A stretch of DNA of 64,000 nucleotides from Volvox africanus (Eukaryota > Chlorophyta > Chlorophyceae > Chlamydomonadales > Volvocaceae). Shown piece by piece: positions 25,345 to 38,945 of this stretch. A model generated the notes under the pieces. It made no database searches and had not been told where the DNA came from. It saw nothing but the letters and a program-made list of their open reading frames with translations. Position 1 is the first letter of the stretch, and the number at the start of each line of letters is the position of its first letter. The position numbers and the translations under genes were made by a program. The stretch covers positions 2,455,001 through 2,519,000 of the forward strand of contig BSDZ01000011.1 of NCBI GenBank assembly GCA_030268105.1. Direction: 5' to 3'.

Positions 25345-26095
25345 ATGCCTGCCGATAGCAACAGCTCTAAGTGCTCGCTCTGTGGCATTGTTATCTTTTT
25401 CAATATTGCGGTTATCTAAGAATCTCCTTAATGGCGTCTCATAATTGATAGCCTTGGAAGTCGAGCTTCTATGCTGTAAACGTTTATATGCCTTATTAAG
25501 TCCGACAAAGAGTTCATCTACTTACCTTTGTTCCGGTTTTAATCCATGGATCTAGGATTCACTTTCATATATCTGGGCTATTTTTTCAGCAATTGCCAAC
25601 GCAATATTGGCCTTATCATTACTTATTATGACATCCTAAAACTTCCTTCGGCTATGGGCCCAGCATGCTTGGAAGCATGCTGCTTCCTCCGTCGTAGCAT
25701 TCGGATTATCTTCACTTTTATATAAGCCATTGTACCCTGCATAGCTATCGGCGTGTAATATCCTTCAGATGGGATTCCGGTTTTTCTCCTTTCCTATCAG
25801 AGCAATAAAAATAACAAGCCCCTACCGGAGATTTATCCCCCTTAGCTCTACCGTCCCTTACATATATCCAGATTCTTCCGGTTTTGGTTTGGCCGGTTCC
25901 CGGTTCCAGTACCTTTACGTATCATCTCCATGAATTTGACCGGCCTTAAGTACATAATCCTGTACCTTTCTTGTTTATGGTTCAAGTTATTTTGCTCCCA
26001 CTCCTAACCAACCAGATATTGTTGATCTTGGTAAATCTACTCCTCTTTCACATATCTGGGATTGACGATATGCAGGCAAGTGAAAGGTATAACAA
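25345..26095 (-). pseudogene. Decayed IS66-family (TnpC-type) transposase of bacterial origin
   Basis: The minus strand, read through stops and frame changes, gives blocks in the order of IS66 transposases: HLPAYRQSQ (~26083-26057); CERGVDLPRSTISGWLG (~26050-26000); IHGDDT (~25938-25917, first catalytic Asp); TGRIWIYVRDGRAKGDKSP and SDRKGEKPESHL (~25885-25760, another frame); ADSYAGYNGLY (~25753-25720, second Asp); CWAHSRRKF (~25667-25638); and LRRFLDNRN then DNNATERALRAVAIGR (~25434-25348, with the DDE Glu). At least six in-frame stops and two frame shifts make it non-functional. The N-terminal part of the usual ~500-residue protein and the C-terminal end are missing or unrecognisable. The sequence is AT-rich, unlike the algal exons around it. 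I infer transfer from a bacterium, possibly an AT-rich intracellular one; the donor cannot be named from this sequence. Confidence 0.85.
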
Positions 26096-26476
26096 TATTG
26101 GTCTTATCCAACGTGTATCAAAGATATCATGTCTATGTTATACATGTTGATATATTATACATCTTATCTCATCTTAAACATTACACATAATATCCTGTAG
26201 GGTATATACCCGTTATGTTGACATGTTTTATAACCCATCATACAATTCGCAGCCGTCCCGAAGAAACGAAGAGACCTGAGCAAGGCATTAATGGCTGGAG
26301 TTGCTTTTTTGGCATGTTCCCATGGCGATGCACAAGGAGTGCGCATGCAAACGACGCTGAAATAGTACCGCTGTTCACGTCCCTGGCTGTAAGAAATCTG
26401 CGCCTCGGACAGAAAGTAATAATGGTTGGGCTTTGGCAAGGATGTCAATGACAACAGTCAACCTTCTGAGTGGCAT

Positions 26477-26481
26477 TTACA
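26477..26481 (-). promoter_or_regulatory. Candidate polyadenylation signal (TGTAA) for ISCU
   Basis: TGTAA on the minus strand about 425 nt after the ISCU stop, and the first one downstream. TGTAA is the usual volvocine polyadenylation signal. Confidence 0.4.
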
Positions 26482-26905
26482 GTTTCCCCTGGAGGGACCA
26501 TACAGTCGCTTTCAAATATGGTCGTTGAAATCGTTTTAGCGTTGCATATGTAATTGAATACTTCGTTCGTTCCCAACTAGCACCATTCATAATGCACTCT
26601 GGCGTGAAGCTACTAAATGCCATAGCAACTAGCCTGAAGAGCTCCTCGCTGCCAGCTACCGTTCCCTGTACGCGGTATCCCCCACCAGCACCAGACGGCT
26701 GACCTCACTACCTACATAACACATGAAATTTACCACGCCCACGCTTTCAACTCAACATGTCAATGCGTGCTAATCTTTAAAACTTGGAAAACCCTGCGTG
26801 CGTAAGAAACCGCAAATTTTGCCAGTTGCCCAATCGTCCCGTGGCCTTGTTTCCAAGCCCACCAGCTCCATAAGCTCAGCGTCATAAAATACCGAGGCGA
26901 AATCC

Positions 26906-27388
26906 TCATGCCTTGGCAGCGCGCTTTGCCTGAATATCCTTCACAGCGGCCTTGATGGCGTCCTCGGCCAGCATGCTGCAGTGTAGCTTGACAGGGGGCA
27001 AGCTCAGGTGCTTCGCAATGTCGCTGTTCTTAATCTGAAGTACTTCGTTGAGTGGCTTTCCCTTGACCCATTCCGTCGCGACGCTGCTGCTGGCGATGGC
27101 AGAGGCGCAACCGAACGTCTTAAAACGCGCATCAACGATGTTGCCCTGGTCATCCACCTTGATTTGCAGCTTCATGACGTCACCACATGCCGGCGCGCCC
27201 ACGAGACCTGTTCCCACATCAGGATCGCTCTTGTCGAAAGACCCCACGTTGCGTGGTCGCTCGTAATGCTCAACAACGTTCTTGTGATAAAAGCGCCGGC
27301 TTAAATGTTGCGCAATTAGAGGCAGGCTTGGAGCCGCAATTTCAGATGTAAAAGCCGCTGCTGCGGCAAGTGGCAGAAGCCGCTGCAT
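26906..27388 (-). CDS. ISU1: Mitochondrial iron-sulfur cluster scaffold protein ISCU
   Basis: One uninterrupted exon encodes 160 residues. ISCU is the scaffold on which NFS1-ISD11 and frataxin build [2Fe-2S] clusters in the mitochondrial matrix. The three conserved ligand cysteines are present, Cys68 (in GAPACGD, with its Asp), Cys94 (in FKTFGCASA) and Cys137, as is LPPVK (130-134), the motif recognised by the HSC70 chaperone. The family start block FYHKNVVEHYERPRNVGSFDK begins near residue 33. The first 32 residues are Ala/Leu/Arg-rich with few acidic residues, as expected for a mitochondrial targeting peptide. The start is the ATG at 27388; the upstream in-frame TTG is not used. It is divergent from the uL22 gene, with 268 bp between the two starts. 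Confidence 0.96.
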   Translation of the reverse strand: MQRLLPLAAAAAFTSEIAAPSLPLIAQHLSRRFYHKNVVEHYERPRNVGSFDKSDPDVGTGLVGAPACGDVMKLQIKVDDQGNIVDARFKTFGCASAIASSSVATEWVKGKPLNEVLQIKNSDIAKHLSLPPVKLHCSMLAEDAIKAAVKDIQAKRAAKA

Positions 27389-27656
27389 GGAAGGGCCCAA
27401 ACGAGTAATCCTACCACTGACAAGCGTTAGTAATTCGTCCGGAAGTGCGGAAAAGACTCTTACTTCTTTAAGGTTTGTAGCATTACCGTTACGTTAAGTT
27501 TCATTCTGTAAGCTTAATTGTGAAAATCTTAAGGTTCTGGAGCAACCGCCGTACCGGTATCGGGGCATCGTAGGCTAGGCGCTCCTTCAGAGTGCACCTC
27601 CTAGCTCGGAATCTTCCTCTTTCGTCGCGCCTTGCACGTCGCGAAACGACGCAAAA
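27389..27656. promoter_or_regulatory. Short divergent intergenic region (ISCU / uL22), likely bidirectional promoter
   Basis: Only 268 bp separate the two start codons, so both 5' UTRs and core promoters must fit here. I see no clear TATA box on either strand. A CT-rich tract just before the uL22 ATG (about 27597-27633) could be a pyrimidine-rich start element of the kind found at ribosomal-protein genes. Confidence 0.5.
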
Positions 27657-29310
27657 ATGGTCAAGTACGCACGTGAGCCGGAGAACGCGGACAAGACCGC
27701 TAAGGTGCGGCGCTGCGGCCGTCATTTTGTGGAAACTTTTACATGCCCATCCGATAAAAGCCCGTGGTTTTATTAGCTTTAATCGTTGTTATATAATTAA
27801 TAACTTGCCGCTAGTGGCAGCAGGAGGGCAACGCTATCCCCACTTGGCGCCGGCATGAACTTACAACTGCTCCCCAAATTTGCAGGCCAAGGGGTCTGAT
27901 CTGCGTGTTCACTTCAAGAACACCAGGGAGACTGCTTTTGTCCTCCGCAAGATGTCCCTGAACAAAGCCAAGAAGTACCTTGAGGACGTGATTGCGCATA
28001 AGCGCTGCATCCCTTTCCGCCGGTACCAGGGTGCTGTTGGCCGCACTGCCCAGGCAAAGAATGAGGGTAACCCTGGCGGTCAGGGCCGCTGGCCGGTCAA
28101 GTCGGCCGAGTTCATCCTTAACCTGCTGAAGAACGCGGAGAGCAACGCCGAGGTACATAGTATAGAAGTGCTGATAGGGCTTACAATAACTTGACGGTAA
28201 CTTCAGACAAGCAATTGTCAGCATTTAACTGGCGAAGGACTCTTTTCGAAGCTGAGGAGCAGGCGCCTTGCAGCAGCAGGCAGCGGCATGCCATTTTTAC
28301 TGCAACAGGAGGCAGGGGGTTGCCATGGGCGGATGACTGCAGCGGGCATGTTTGAGCCCGCAGCGCCTGGTGGTTCAGTTAGACTGGTCTCCTCACCGGA
28401 TGCAAACATCATGAGCTCACCAACAGCACGGAGTGAAAGATAACCATCAAAGCCTGTTACTGGCAGGCGTGTGATGAACAGAATTTGGCAGGGAATGTGC
28501 TTACCAGCAAAGTGGATGGGTACGCAACTGCACGGGAAATGTTTTTCTGTTGCAATATCACGATTAACACGCAAACATTCCTTGTTGACTGTGTCAACAT
28601 CCGCCGACCTCGAACCAATTCACAGGTGAAGGGCCTTGACATCGACAACTGCTACATTTCACATATCCAGGTCAATAGGGCCATGCGGCAACGTCGCCGC
28701 ACTTACCGTGCCCACGGCCGTGTCAACCCGTACATGAGCTCGCCCTGCCACATTGAGCTCATGATTTCAGAGAAGTCCGCGGGTGTCAAGGCCGAGAAGG
28801 TATGAATTTGGTTAACAGGATTACCAGATCGACTGAGTAAAAGATGGAGGGCTGTTCATTAAGCCTTTCGACCAGCCTTGAGGCGCTTTGAATGTCGGTC
28901 GTTGGAAATCTGCTTTCGCGACTTGGAGATATAGGCAGCCCGTTATGGGATATGAACACAAGTAGCTGCCCGCAGTGACGGCACTTGGTGCGTTAGGATG
29001 GATGCTCATGTCCTGGGCATATAGGCTAATGCGGGGTCGGTTTAATGCTGCCTGCGTTGGGTTGCTTTACTGATTTGGAACTTGTAATGGTTCGTGGCAA
29101 GTTTAAAGGGAGGGACTAATATATAGACAAACCTACACAATTTGTTAGGTTTATCTGCAACTGATGTTTCTGCCTGTCTGTTTGGTGGAGGGACGATATG
29201 TGATGTTGATGTGTAGTATACGGTTTCTTTCCATGCAGGACACTAAGGAGCGCAAACTTACTAAGGTGGAGTTGGCGAAGCGCCTGCGCAGTGGTGCTGC
29301 CTCGGCCTAA
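27657..29310 (+). CDS. RPL17: 60S ribosomal protein L17 (uL22)
   Basis: Four exons, 27657-27704, 27886-28152, 28626-28799 and 29239-29310, all joined in phase 0, give 186 residues, normal for eukaryotic uL22. The protein is a large-subunit component lining the peptide exit tunnel. Diagnostic blocks: the start [99 protein letters not shown]. The tunnel-lining loop is intact, and the short basic C-tail ends [10 protein letters not shown]. The first exon has only 16 codons, a common pattern in algal ribosomal-protein genes. TGTAA lies 17 nt after the stop. Confidence 0.97.
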
Positions 29311-29326
29311 GCATGTCGATCCCCGC

Positions 29327-29331
29327 TGTAA
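29327..29331 (+). promoter_or_regulatory. Candidate polyadenylation signal (TGTAA) of RPL17
   Basis: TGTAA 17 nt after the uL22 stop codon. If used, the 3' UTR would be very short. Confidence 0.55.
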
Positions 29332-31000
29332 CGTTCTGGTCGGTACATAGTCCCAGATCCCCCCTATCAAGGGATGTCTATAAATGATCAGTGTGCTGCA
29401 TCCAGACAAATGCTACATCTAGCAAGCACAGGAATATGGCATGTCCTACTGCCTACAAGAGCAGAACTACCTCCGAACATTAAATAGCTCTCCCATTTTC
29501 TGAAGACTCAATGTATTGCTCTAGTCGTTAACGATGAAACAGGAGGGCAACCAAAACGTGTCTGTTCTTGCGCCTTTCTAACATTTCCATAAGCCCCTTG
29601 TTGGTTATGGTAACTGTAACTTCCTTTCATTTTTAGGTTATTTATGGCAGCAGATTCAATAATGTTTGGTAGTATTGAACCCATGTAGTTTAATTTACAT
29701 TTATTACGCTGAATTGTCCTAGTAATTTGTTTCACGCTGAACAGATTGAGAGTTTCTGTGACAAAGAAAGGAAATACCCAAGCATGGCCAGTAATAGACA
29801 TGGGTGGGGGGAAGCGATGATAAAAAAACAGCCTATTAAAGAAGCCTAAACGTGTAGTGCCTCTTTTGCTATCAGCTTCCTCCACTGCTCTGGCTTGTCT
29901 GGTTTGCCTGTCTTAAATGGCTTGATGAGGTTGGCAGGAAGTAACTACGAAAGTCACTGCATATCCAAATTTATATCACAGTTTTATGGTACCAGAATTG
30001 GGAAGGATCTAACAAGGCTATTAAAGATGTCCCAAAATACGCTGTAGGGTCAGAGAAAGCCCTCAATAAGGGGTCGTTGGGTTCTGGAGTCATGTTGGTG
30101 GGAGTCCCAGTCTTCGAGCCTTGACGAATTTCCTTCTATACTGTCGGGATATTTTGGGCTAGCTTAGTAAAGCACTATCATCCTAATTCTAGATGTTTTG
30201 CAGCTTCTCATGCCCTCTCTGCGTCCCTGAATCCTTCTCTGGGGGGGGGAGTTCCTGCTTGCGGAGTGCCAGGGTGTGGCAATGCAGACAGCTAACACGC
30301 ACGCACCCAGGGATAGTGAAATTATTATAGGGTTTCGAATGAGATTTTGGGTATGTGTGAAGGGTTCGGCTCACTTAGTGTAGAATGTCCAGTGTCCAGT
30401 CCAGTCCATAATGATATCATAGCTCATCATGCCAGCAGCAGAAAATTTAGGGCCAAAAATGGCATTTTGTAACACAGGGCACAATAGTGCATATGATGCC
30501 GGGGTGCGAGTTCCGGCCGGTACATATTTGCATGGGCCATGGGCCTAGGTCCTGCATAAGCCCATGCAAAATGGATATGTGTTACACCGATTGTTCTTCG
30601 TGCAAACACAATTCAAGGGGTCAAAAAACCCTGGAACCCTAAATTCGATTATAGTGCCTCTCGTTCGTAAGTTGGATTAGCAGATGATCCACAAAGACAG
30701 GTGGCACAACGTCACGAAATCGGACCTACGTCCCTGTAATATTGCATCCGAGTTTCTGCTATGTTCTTATCGATACTTGTCATTGTTGCCATTTAGCACG
30801 TTGTAACAACTAGTGCTCTGAACAGATCCTATCTGTATCCAGCAACCACCTCGTAGATGTTTCAACCTCAAAAACATTCAAGCCGTTGCTCACCGCTTGC
30901 AAACGCTGGATGAACCTTGGACAACACCAAAGCTTCCCTAATTAATTCACCTCGCGATACCAGCAACGGAAAACAATACAAGCCCCACCGTCTTGCGGCT
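29332..31000. other. Intergenic region between RPL17 and SRP54 (convergent)
   Basis: No supported gene. An AT-rich block at about 29508-29960 has a minus-strand open frame of 125 codons (29508-29885) that I do not recognise. A minus-strand TGTAA at 30582-30586, about 415 nt past the SRP54 stop, is a candidate polyadenylation signal for that gene. An inverted repeat lies at 30527-30570 and a run of nine G at about 30241. Confidence 0.45.
30527..30570. repeat. 11-bp inverted repeat near the SRP54 3' end
   Basis: TTTGCATGGGC (30527-30537) and GCCCATGCAAA (30560-30570) are perfect complements around a 22-nt loop. It lies just beyond the candidate SRP54 polyadenylation signal, so it may be a 3'-end structure or a chance feature. 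Confidence 0.75.
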
Positions 31001-34160
<3,160 letters not shown>

Positions 34161-35901
34161 ATGTCCATGACGCTGTTCGCACAAAGGCGACCGTTGCCCT
34201 TTGGCAATTCGAGCCGAAACACTCGAGCACAAGCTACCGAGGCCGGCAAGACAAGCGCGGCCTCGCAATCTTCACGGCCAGCTCCGGGACCTCGACCACC
34301 GGCCACTGGTCGACCTGTATTCCCGCCTCGACCGGTTCCGGGGATGCCTCCTCGGCCCGGAGTCATTCTGGGTCCCGATGGACAGCCACTCAAGGTGCGC
34401 TGTGGTTTAGTACTAAAGATTTGCCTTGCTTACTTGTGTGATGTGTCGTACTGTACCGGCACAATAGTACACCAGCATTAAGTGTATGACCTGACTGCAT
34501 ATGACATTCCGAAAGGTCTCCTTGCTCTTAGAACATGGCTTATAACTCTCCTCCATATTTAGGTTGTTCCTGTGGAGCAGACAGGCGAGGATGCCTGGGC
34601 AGGTGTGGCCCGTGTGGATCGAGGTGACAAACAGGAGTTCGACTGGCGGTAAGCTTTTGGCTGCGTGCTTGGAGGATGTGGCTGGGTAAGACGACCATCC
34701 ATTTTTTTGGTATGCTCACGCAGGGAGAAGGCGCGAGTCTCCGTGTAACGTGCCTGGCTGTCGGATACCGAATGAAAATGCCGCTTGTATTTTCTGATTT
34801 TGTGATGTCACCTGCGAGCCCGCACATGTACCCGTATTCGCAAGATTTCATCGCAACCGTGCTCCATAGGAATGTTGCTACACTGGCAGCTGGTGATCTC
34901 GCGGCGCTCATGATCTTCGCGGCTGTGGGCAGGGCCAATCATGGGGAGACTATCACCGCGGAGACATTCACGACTGCGCTTCCCTTTATCTTGGGTAAGT
35001 GACTTTGCGTATTTGGGCCAGCCGTTCCAAACAGGAGCCATCCAGGTTTTCCACAGAAGTAGCATATGCTGTGATGCTGAGTGCGAGTTGCAAGGGCGTT
35101 GGAATCGGAGAGGGTAAAAGGTGTACCAAGCAGGCTAGTGGTGCCAAATGGTCATTACTATACATGTAAAAGTAGCTATGAATTCTGCGACACACAGAAG
35201 CAATTCTTTTGAGCACAGCGCACCTGAGGTCGCGGTACACACCGCCGTTTCAGCTCGCAAAGCTGTATACGAACAAGGGCCACCTCGTCTTGCGGATATG
35301 CGCACATTCTTAGGTCTGCTAAACCAAGGCTATTCGAACCGAAATCAATTGACTACATAGCCTATGCCAGTTTGGCCCAACCAGCGCAGCGCAATACTTT
35401 CTTGTGTTTGCACCTTTGCAGGCTGGTTCGCGACAACGCCTTTCTTGGGTGGTTTTGGTGCGGACGCACGCAAGAAGGGCGTCCCTGCCGCCGCCCTGAC
35501 CGCAGCCAAATGCTGGGCGGTTGGCATCCCGGCAGGAGTGGTGTTGCGGGGCCTGTTCCGTGGCTATGTGCCCCCGCTTCCCTTCATCTTAGTGGGCCTT
35601 GCCGTCAATGGTGTGCTGCTGGTAGGCTGGCGCTCAGCGCTCGCGGCCCTCACCAAGCCTGTGAGTCATGGCATTTGCTCAGATGCGATAAGGACAGGAT
35701 ACGAATGATGGCTGCGGGAATTTATGGGTAGGATGGTATGGCAGTGAGTGAAGGCGTCAGTTGGTGGCAAACACAGGGCCAGCTACCTTTGCGGTCTTGC
35801 CCGTGCAGGAGGAGCCTGCTTCCCTGAAGACCCGAAAGGACAAAGCTGGAAATCCGCTGGAGTTTCTGGAGTTGCTGATATCCTTAACCAAGCGCTGGTA
35901 A
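34161..35901 (+). CDS. DUF3054 family membrane protein, probably plastid-targeted
   Basis: Five exons, 34161-34394, 34563-34648, 34870-34994, 35422-35660 and 35809-35901, have phases that close exactly to 258 residues. The C-terminal half fits DUF3054 (Pfam PF11255), small multi-pass membrane proteins of actinobacteria, archaea and plastids with no known function. The fit rests on LAALMIFAAVGRANHGE, the stretch TALPFILGWFATTPFLGGFG across an exon junction, and WAVGIPAGVVLRGLFRGYVPPLPF followed by a hydrophobic segment ending GWRSAL. Four hydrophobic segments are visible. The first ~75 residues (Ser/Arg/Ala, then a Pro/Gly/Arg run) resemble a chloroplast transit peptide and linker. The C-tail is a short charged exon. 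A TGTAA lies about 105 nt after the stop. ATG 34167 is an alternative start two codons in. Confidence 0.8.
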
Positions 35902-36006
35902 ATTAGTATTGACAACGTGAGATCGCCCAACCGGCAACGGCAACGGCGCCGTACATTATTGCGACCACTTTGTTAGATAATTAAGGCGTCCGTTTATTAG
36001 TTTCGT

Positions 36007-36011
36007 TGTAA
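36007..36011 (+). promoter_or_regulatory. Candidate polyadenylation signal (TGTAA) of the DUF3054 gene
   Basis: TGTAA about 105 nt after the stop at 35901. The next gene starts at 36254, so the intergenic space between these same-strand genes is small (352 bp) and holds no other feature. Confidence 0.5.
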
Positions 36012-36253
36012 TTTTGTGGTGATCTTAGGAAGGCTCGTGTTTTTTTTTCGTTTTCACGCAAAGATGCCATAGCGGGAATGACTCAGACGTGGAAGCAAGA
36101 AACGATTCGAAATCTTGATTCAAAGGAGAAACGCAAGCGTTGAAAGTATTGGAATTCTGAATTAATTTTCCGTTCACTTGTACGTGAGCGTGCCCATTTG
36201 GAGGTATTTTGTTTACGACTTTACTGCCGCCGTCGTCAATTTGAAAGCTGCAA

Positions 36254-37503
36254 ATGTCAGGGCAACTGAAAGAGTTGGCAAATGACTTTGTGGTTAAGTG
36301 AGTATAAATATGCGTTGCGAAGAAGGGTTTGCAGGCTTCCTACGAAAGCCAAGCTCTATGAGAATGTTTGGCGGGCTTCCGCAGGTCCTATCTTATTGCA
36401 ATTCAGAAGTACAAACAGTTTCATGGGAGCTCAGCCGTTGATGTGAACATTGGGTAAGGGGTGCTGCGGACAGCGTTATCACCAATTGTCGTGTTCTGAG
36501 TGCCAATGAAGTACTGCCCATTGACAGGTCGCCTTCGACTCCTTCGCCGCCTGTTGAGAACGACCAGGTTGGGGCGTTCAGAACGGCGTCCGGTGCTTTG
36601 GGGCCGCCCAGCGCAAAGCCTAGTACGGCACTGAATTCGGCAGCTGGAGAAATCACGACAAACCCTCAAAAAGAGGCCGGCAGTACATTCACTCAGAGTC
36701 CCTCGCGTTTGCCAACCTCCATCTTGAATAGGCCGCGGTCTTCAGCTCATGAGCATATGCCATCACGGCCGGTAACTCGTCCGCAAACTGTTCTACACGC
36801 AGACGCATTTGTCTCAGGGCCAGCCACCGGCGTCCCATTGTTTATGCCTGGCTCACATAAGTCCGGGCCCCAGGCCTCATGGCAGTCTGCGCCTACCGAG
36901 TCAGGCAGCTCGGCAGCACTCAATGTTAAGCAGAGCAGGAGTTGTTTCTCGCCTTTGCCCGGTACTGGTGCCAAGGTGCAAGGTTCTGGTAGCGCGAGGC
37001 AGAATTGGGGCCCGTTAAAACTAGCGATGCGACCGTTTGGTAGTTTCCGCCAACATATAGCTGAACCATGGACGGGGACTGGTATTCCGGCGGCTGCTTC
37101 GAGCGGTATTGCAGAAACTGTGCTGGACAGGTCAACGGTCTGTATTGCAGGGCTTCAGCAGCAGCAGCAGCAGCAGCAGCAGCTACAGGCACTGCACCAC
37201 CAGCAGCCATATCTGCAGCAGCAGGGCCAGCAAGACGGCCGTCGATGGGACCGGCGACCACCGCCACCACCGCCACCACCGCCACCGCTTCTCCCTTGGG
37301 CGCTCATTGTAGCAACAGCTGACGTGGACGGGTACGGGTGCCTTGGGCAGGAGATCCATGGCAGCTTCAGCGGAAAAGCGCAATCTTACATTCCCGTCAG
37401 CAGCCAGGCGCAAATGTATGGCTCGTGGCCCTGTAGTCGTGGTTATGGAGCCTATGGCGATTATGGACAGGCTGTCAGCTCCAGGCCATGGCAGTATCGC
37501 TAG
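36254..37503 (+). CDS. Unrecognised low-complexity protein with a short conserved-looking N terminus
   Basis: Three exons, 36254-36297, 36385-36453 and 36528-37503, join in phase with canonical GT-AG ends to 362 residues, starting MSGQLKELANDFVVK. I do not recognise the family. The first ~38 residues look like the start of an alpha-helical domain (IAIQKYKQFHG). The rest is disordered in character: Ser/Pro/Thr-rich, a run of nine Gln (CAG repeat ~37156-37182), more Gln/His, a run of ten Pro, and a Gly/Tyr/Ser-rich end (YGAYGDYGQ). Such tails are common in RNA-binding or condensate proteins, but no RNA-binding motif is seen. TGTAA lies about 50 nt after the stop. Confidence is in the gene structure, not in any function. 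Confidence 0.65.
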
Positions 37504-37553
37504 GGCAGGAAATTGAGGCATCCGTACCATGTGTGCTTTAACACCGGATGTTA

Positions 37554-37558
37554 TGTAA
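37554..37558 (+). promoter_or_regulatory. Candidate polyadenylation signal (TGTAA)
   Basis: TGTAA 50 nt after the stop of the 362-residue protein, which supports the proposed gene end. Confidence 0.5.
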
Positions 37559-38945
37559 CATAGAAACGTAATGGCTTTCGTTTGTCTGAGCAGTTGGGTT
37601 TGTATATTCCTTTGTGCATGTCTGCTTCAGGACGTGCAAGTCTTAAGAAGCAAATGGTGTGACAGGTTAGGCTACTGATACCTTGTTACATCCAAGTGCA
37701 ATTGAGCAGCAAAATATGAGGTCTGCCCAAATGTATCTATTTACACGCAATTCGCATATCACCAACCCCCGGAGCTACCCCCTGGCCATATACATATCGT
37801 AAAAATATACATAAAAGGGTAATAAGTGGAAATAAGTGATATAAATCCAGGGGCGCACAAGGCTGACTGAAAAAATCATGTTATAAAAGTTTGGGTTACC
37901 GAACGAATTATGTACATCACGAAGGCATGCTCTCTCCCGAAACTCTTTGACCGCTCATAGCAGGGGATGGGGTCTCCGTTAAGTCATAACCAGTCCGGAA
38001 CAACACAGGCAAGTAGCGCCTTGCGTGGGCTCAAACGCCTGCTGTCAGCTGGAAAGAAAGACACACATGTCCAACCATAGCTCCATAGGGATAAATTGCA
38101 TTTAAAAGGACTTTGAGCGGTGGACCATGGCCAATAACAATTCAGTCATACGCATGAATGCTGAGCACTTAACACCGCAACTTCATACCTGACACCCTAC
38201 CAGTACGGCGGGCATTGACCCGTGTCACAGTACAGGGATATCTGAATCTGCTGGTATATACGCAGCATCTGATAACACAAATAAATTAGTAACGGAGCGA
38301 TAGACAGAGTAACCTGCGTAAGAGCGAGATAGCATTTCACCCTTAACGTACGCCGTTAGGTTGCCTTTTCAAAACGACAAACCATCACAATAGCTGTTCC
38401 GAAGATAACATCAGTAGTAGTAATACAAACTCACCGTATTTATATACACAGGGCGTAGGTGCCCTGCGACGTGAATGGGCACTGCTTATACGGCGGTTCC
38501 CATTTACGATTGACACGCCATCAGGCCATGGTACACGCTTGTAGGGTATCCCATAAGGCACATCTTAACATGCGCTCATTAAATGACCCATGTATCCTTT
38601 CATATCCAACATCCTCCTGAAATGCCCCTTTAATCCATACGAACCGCGCAAGTTGTTACACACTGCAGGAAAACCACGTACGTCGCGCAAATCCAGCTTA
38701 CCCAATCAATTACGGCAGCAACAGCACAGCACCCAGTACATACTTATCAATGCTGTCCAAATAGCCTTTGTGACCAGTCCATATGTGCCGAGGCTCTCTG
38801 CTATAAATGTAAACAACTTTCGGCATGCCTGTTGCCTATTATCCCCCAGGCGAAGAAATGCATGCGTACCCTACTTGTCGCACGCTTTCCATCTAATCCA
38901 TCCTGGCGTATATTAACGTGCATAGCACGCTTAGCTCAACAGAGC
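37559..38945. other. Convergent intergenic region, no gene seen
   Basis: It separates the plus-strand 362-residue gene from the minus-strand giant gene. It is moderately AT-rich with no convincing open frame, and its right end should be the 3' UTR of the giant gene. Confidence 0.5.
38656..38660 (-). promoter_or_regulatory. Candidate polyadenylation signal (TGTAA) of the polycystin-like gene
   Basis: TGTAA on the minus strand, 286 nt after the stop at 38946, a usual distance for these algae. Confidence 0.45.

Larger units (their letters stand above)
23959..26905. other. AT-rich region between ASCC2 and ISCU, with a mobile-element fossil
   Basis: It should contain the first exon and promoter of ASCC2 near its left end and the 3' UTR of ISCU near its right end (minus-strand TGTAA at 26477-26481). 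The middle, from about 25345 to 26170, is clearly more AT-rich than the genes on either side and carries the IS66-like pseudogene. Other small frames, such as 25082-25270 and 26164-26454 on the minus strand, are unrecognised and not called. Confidence 0.5.

Noticed and set aside
37156..37182. CAG repeat as a separate regulatory repeat
   Set aside because: It lies within the called coding exon and simply encodes poly-Gln.
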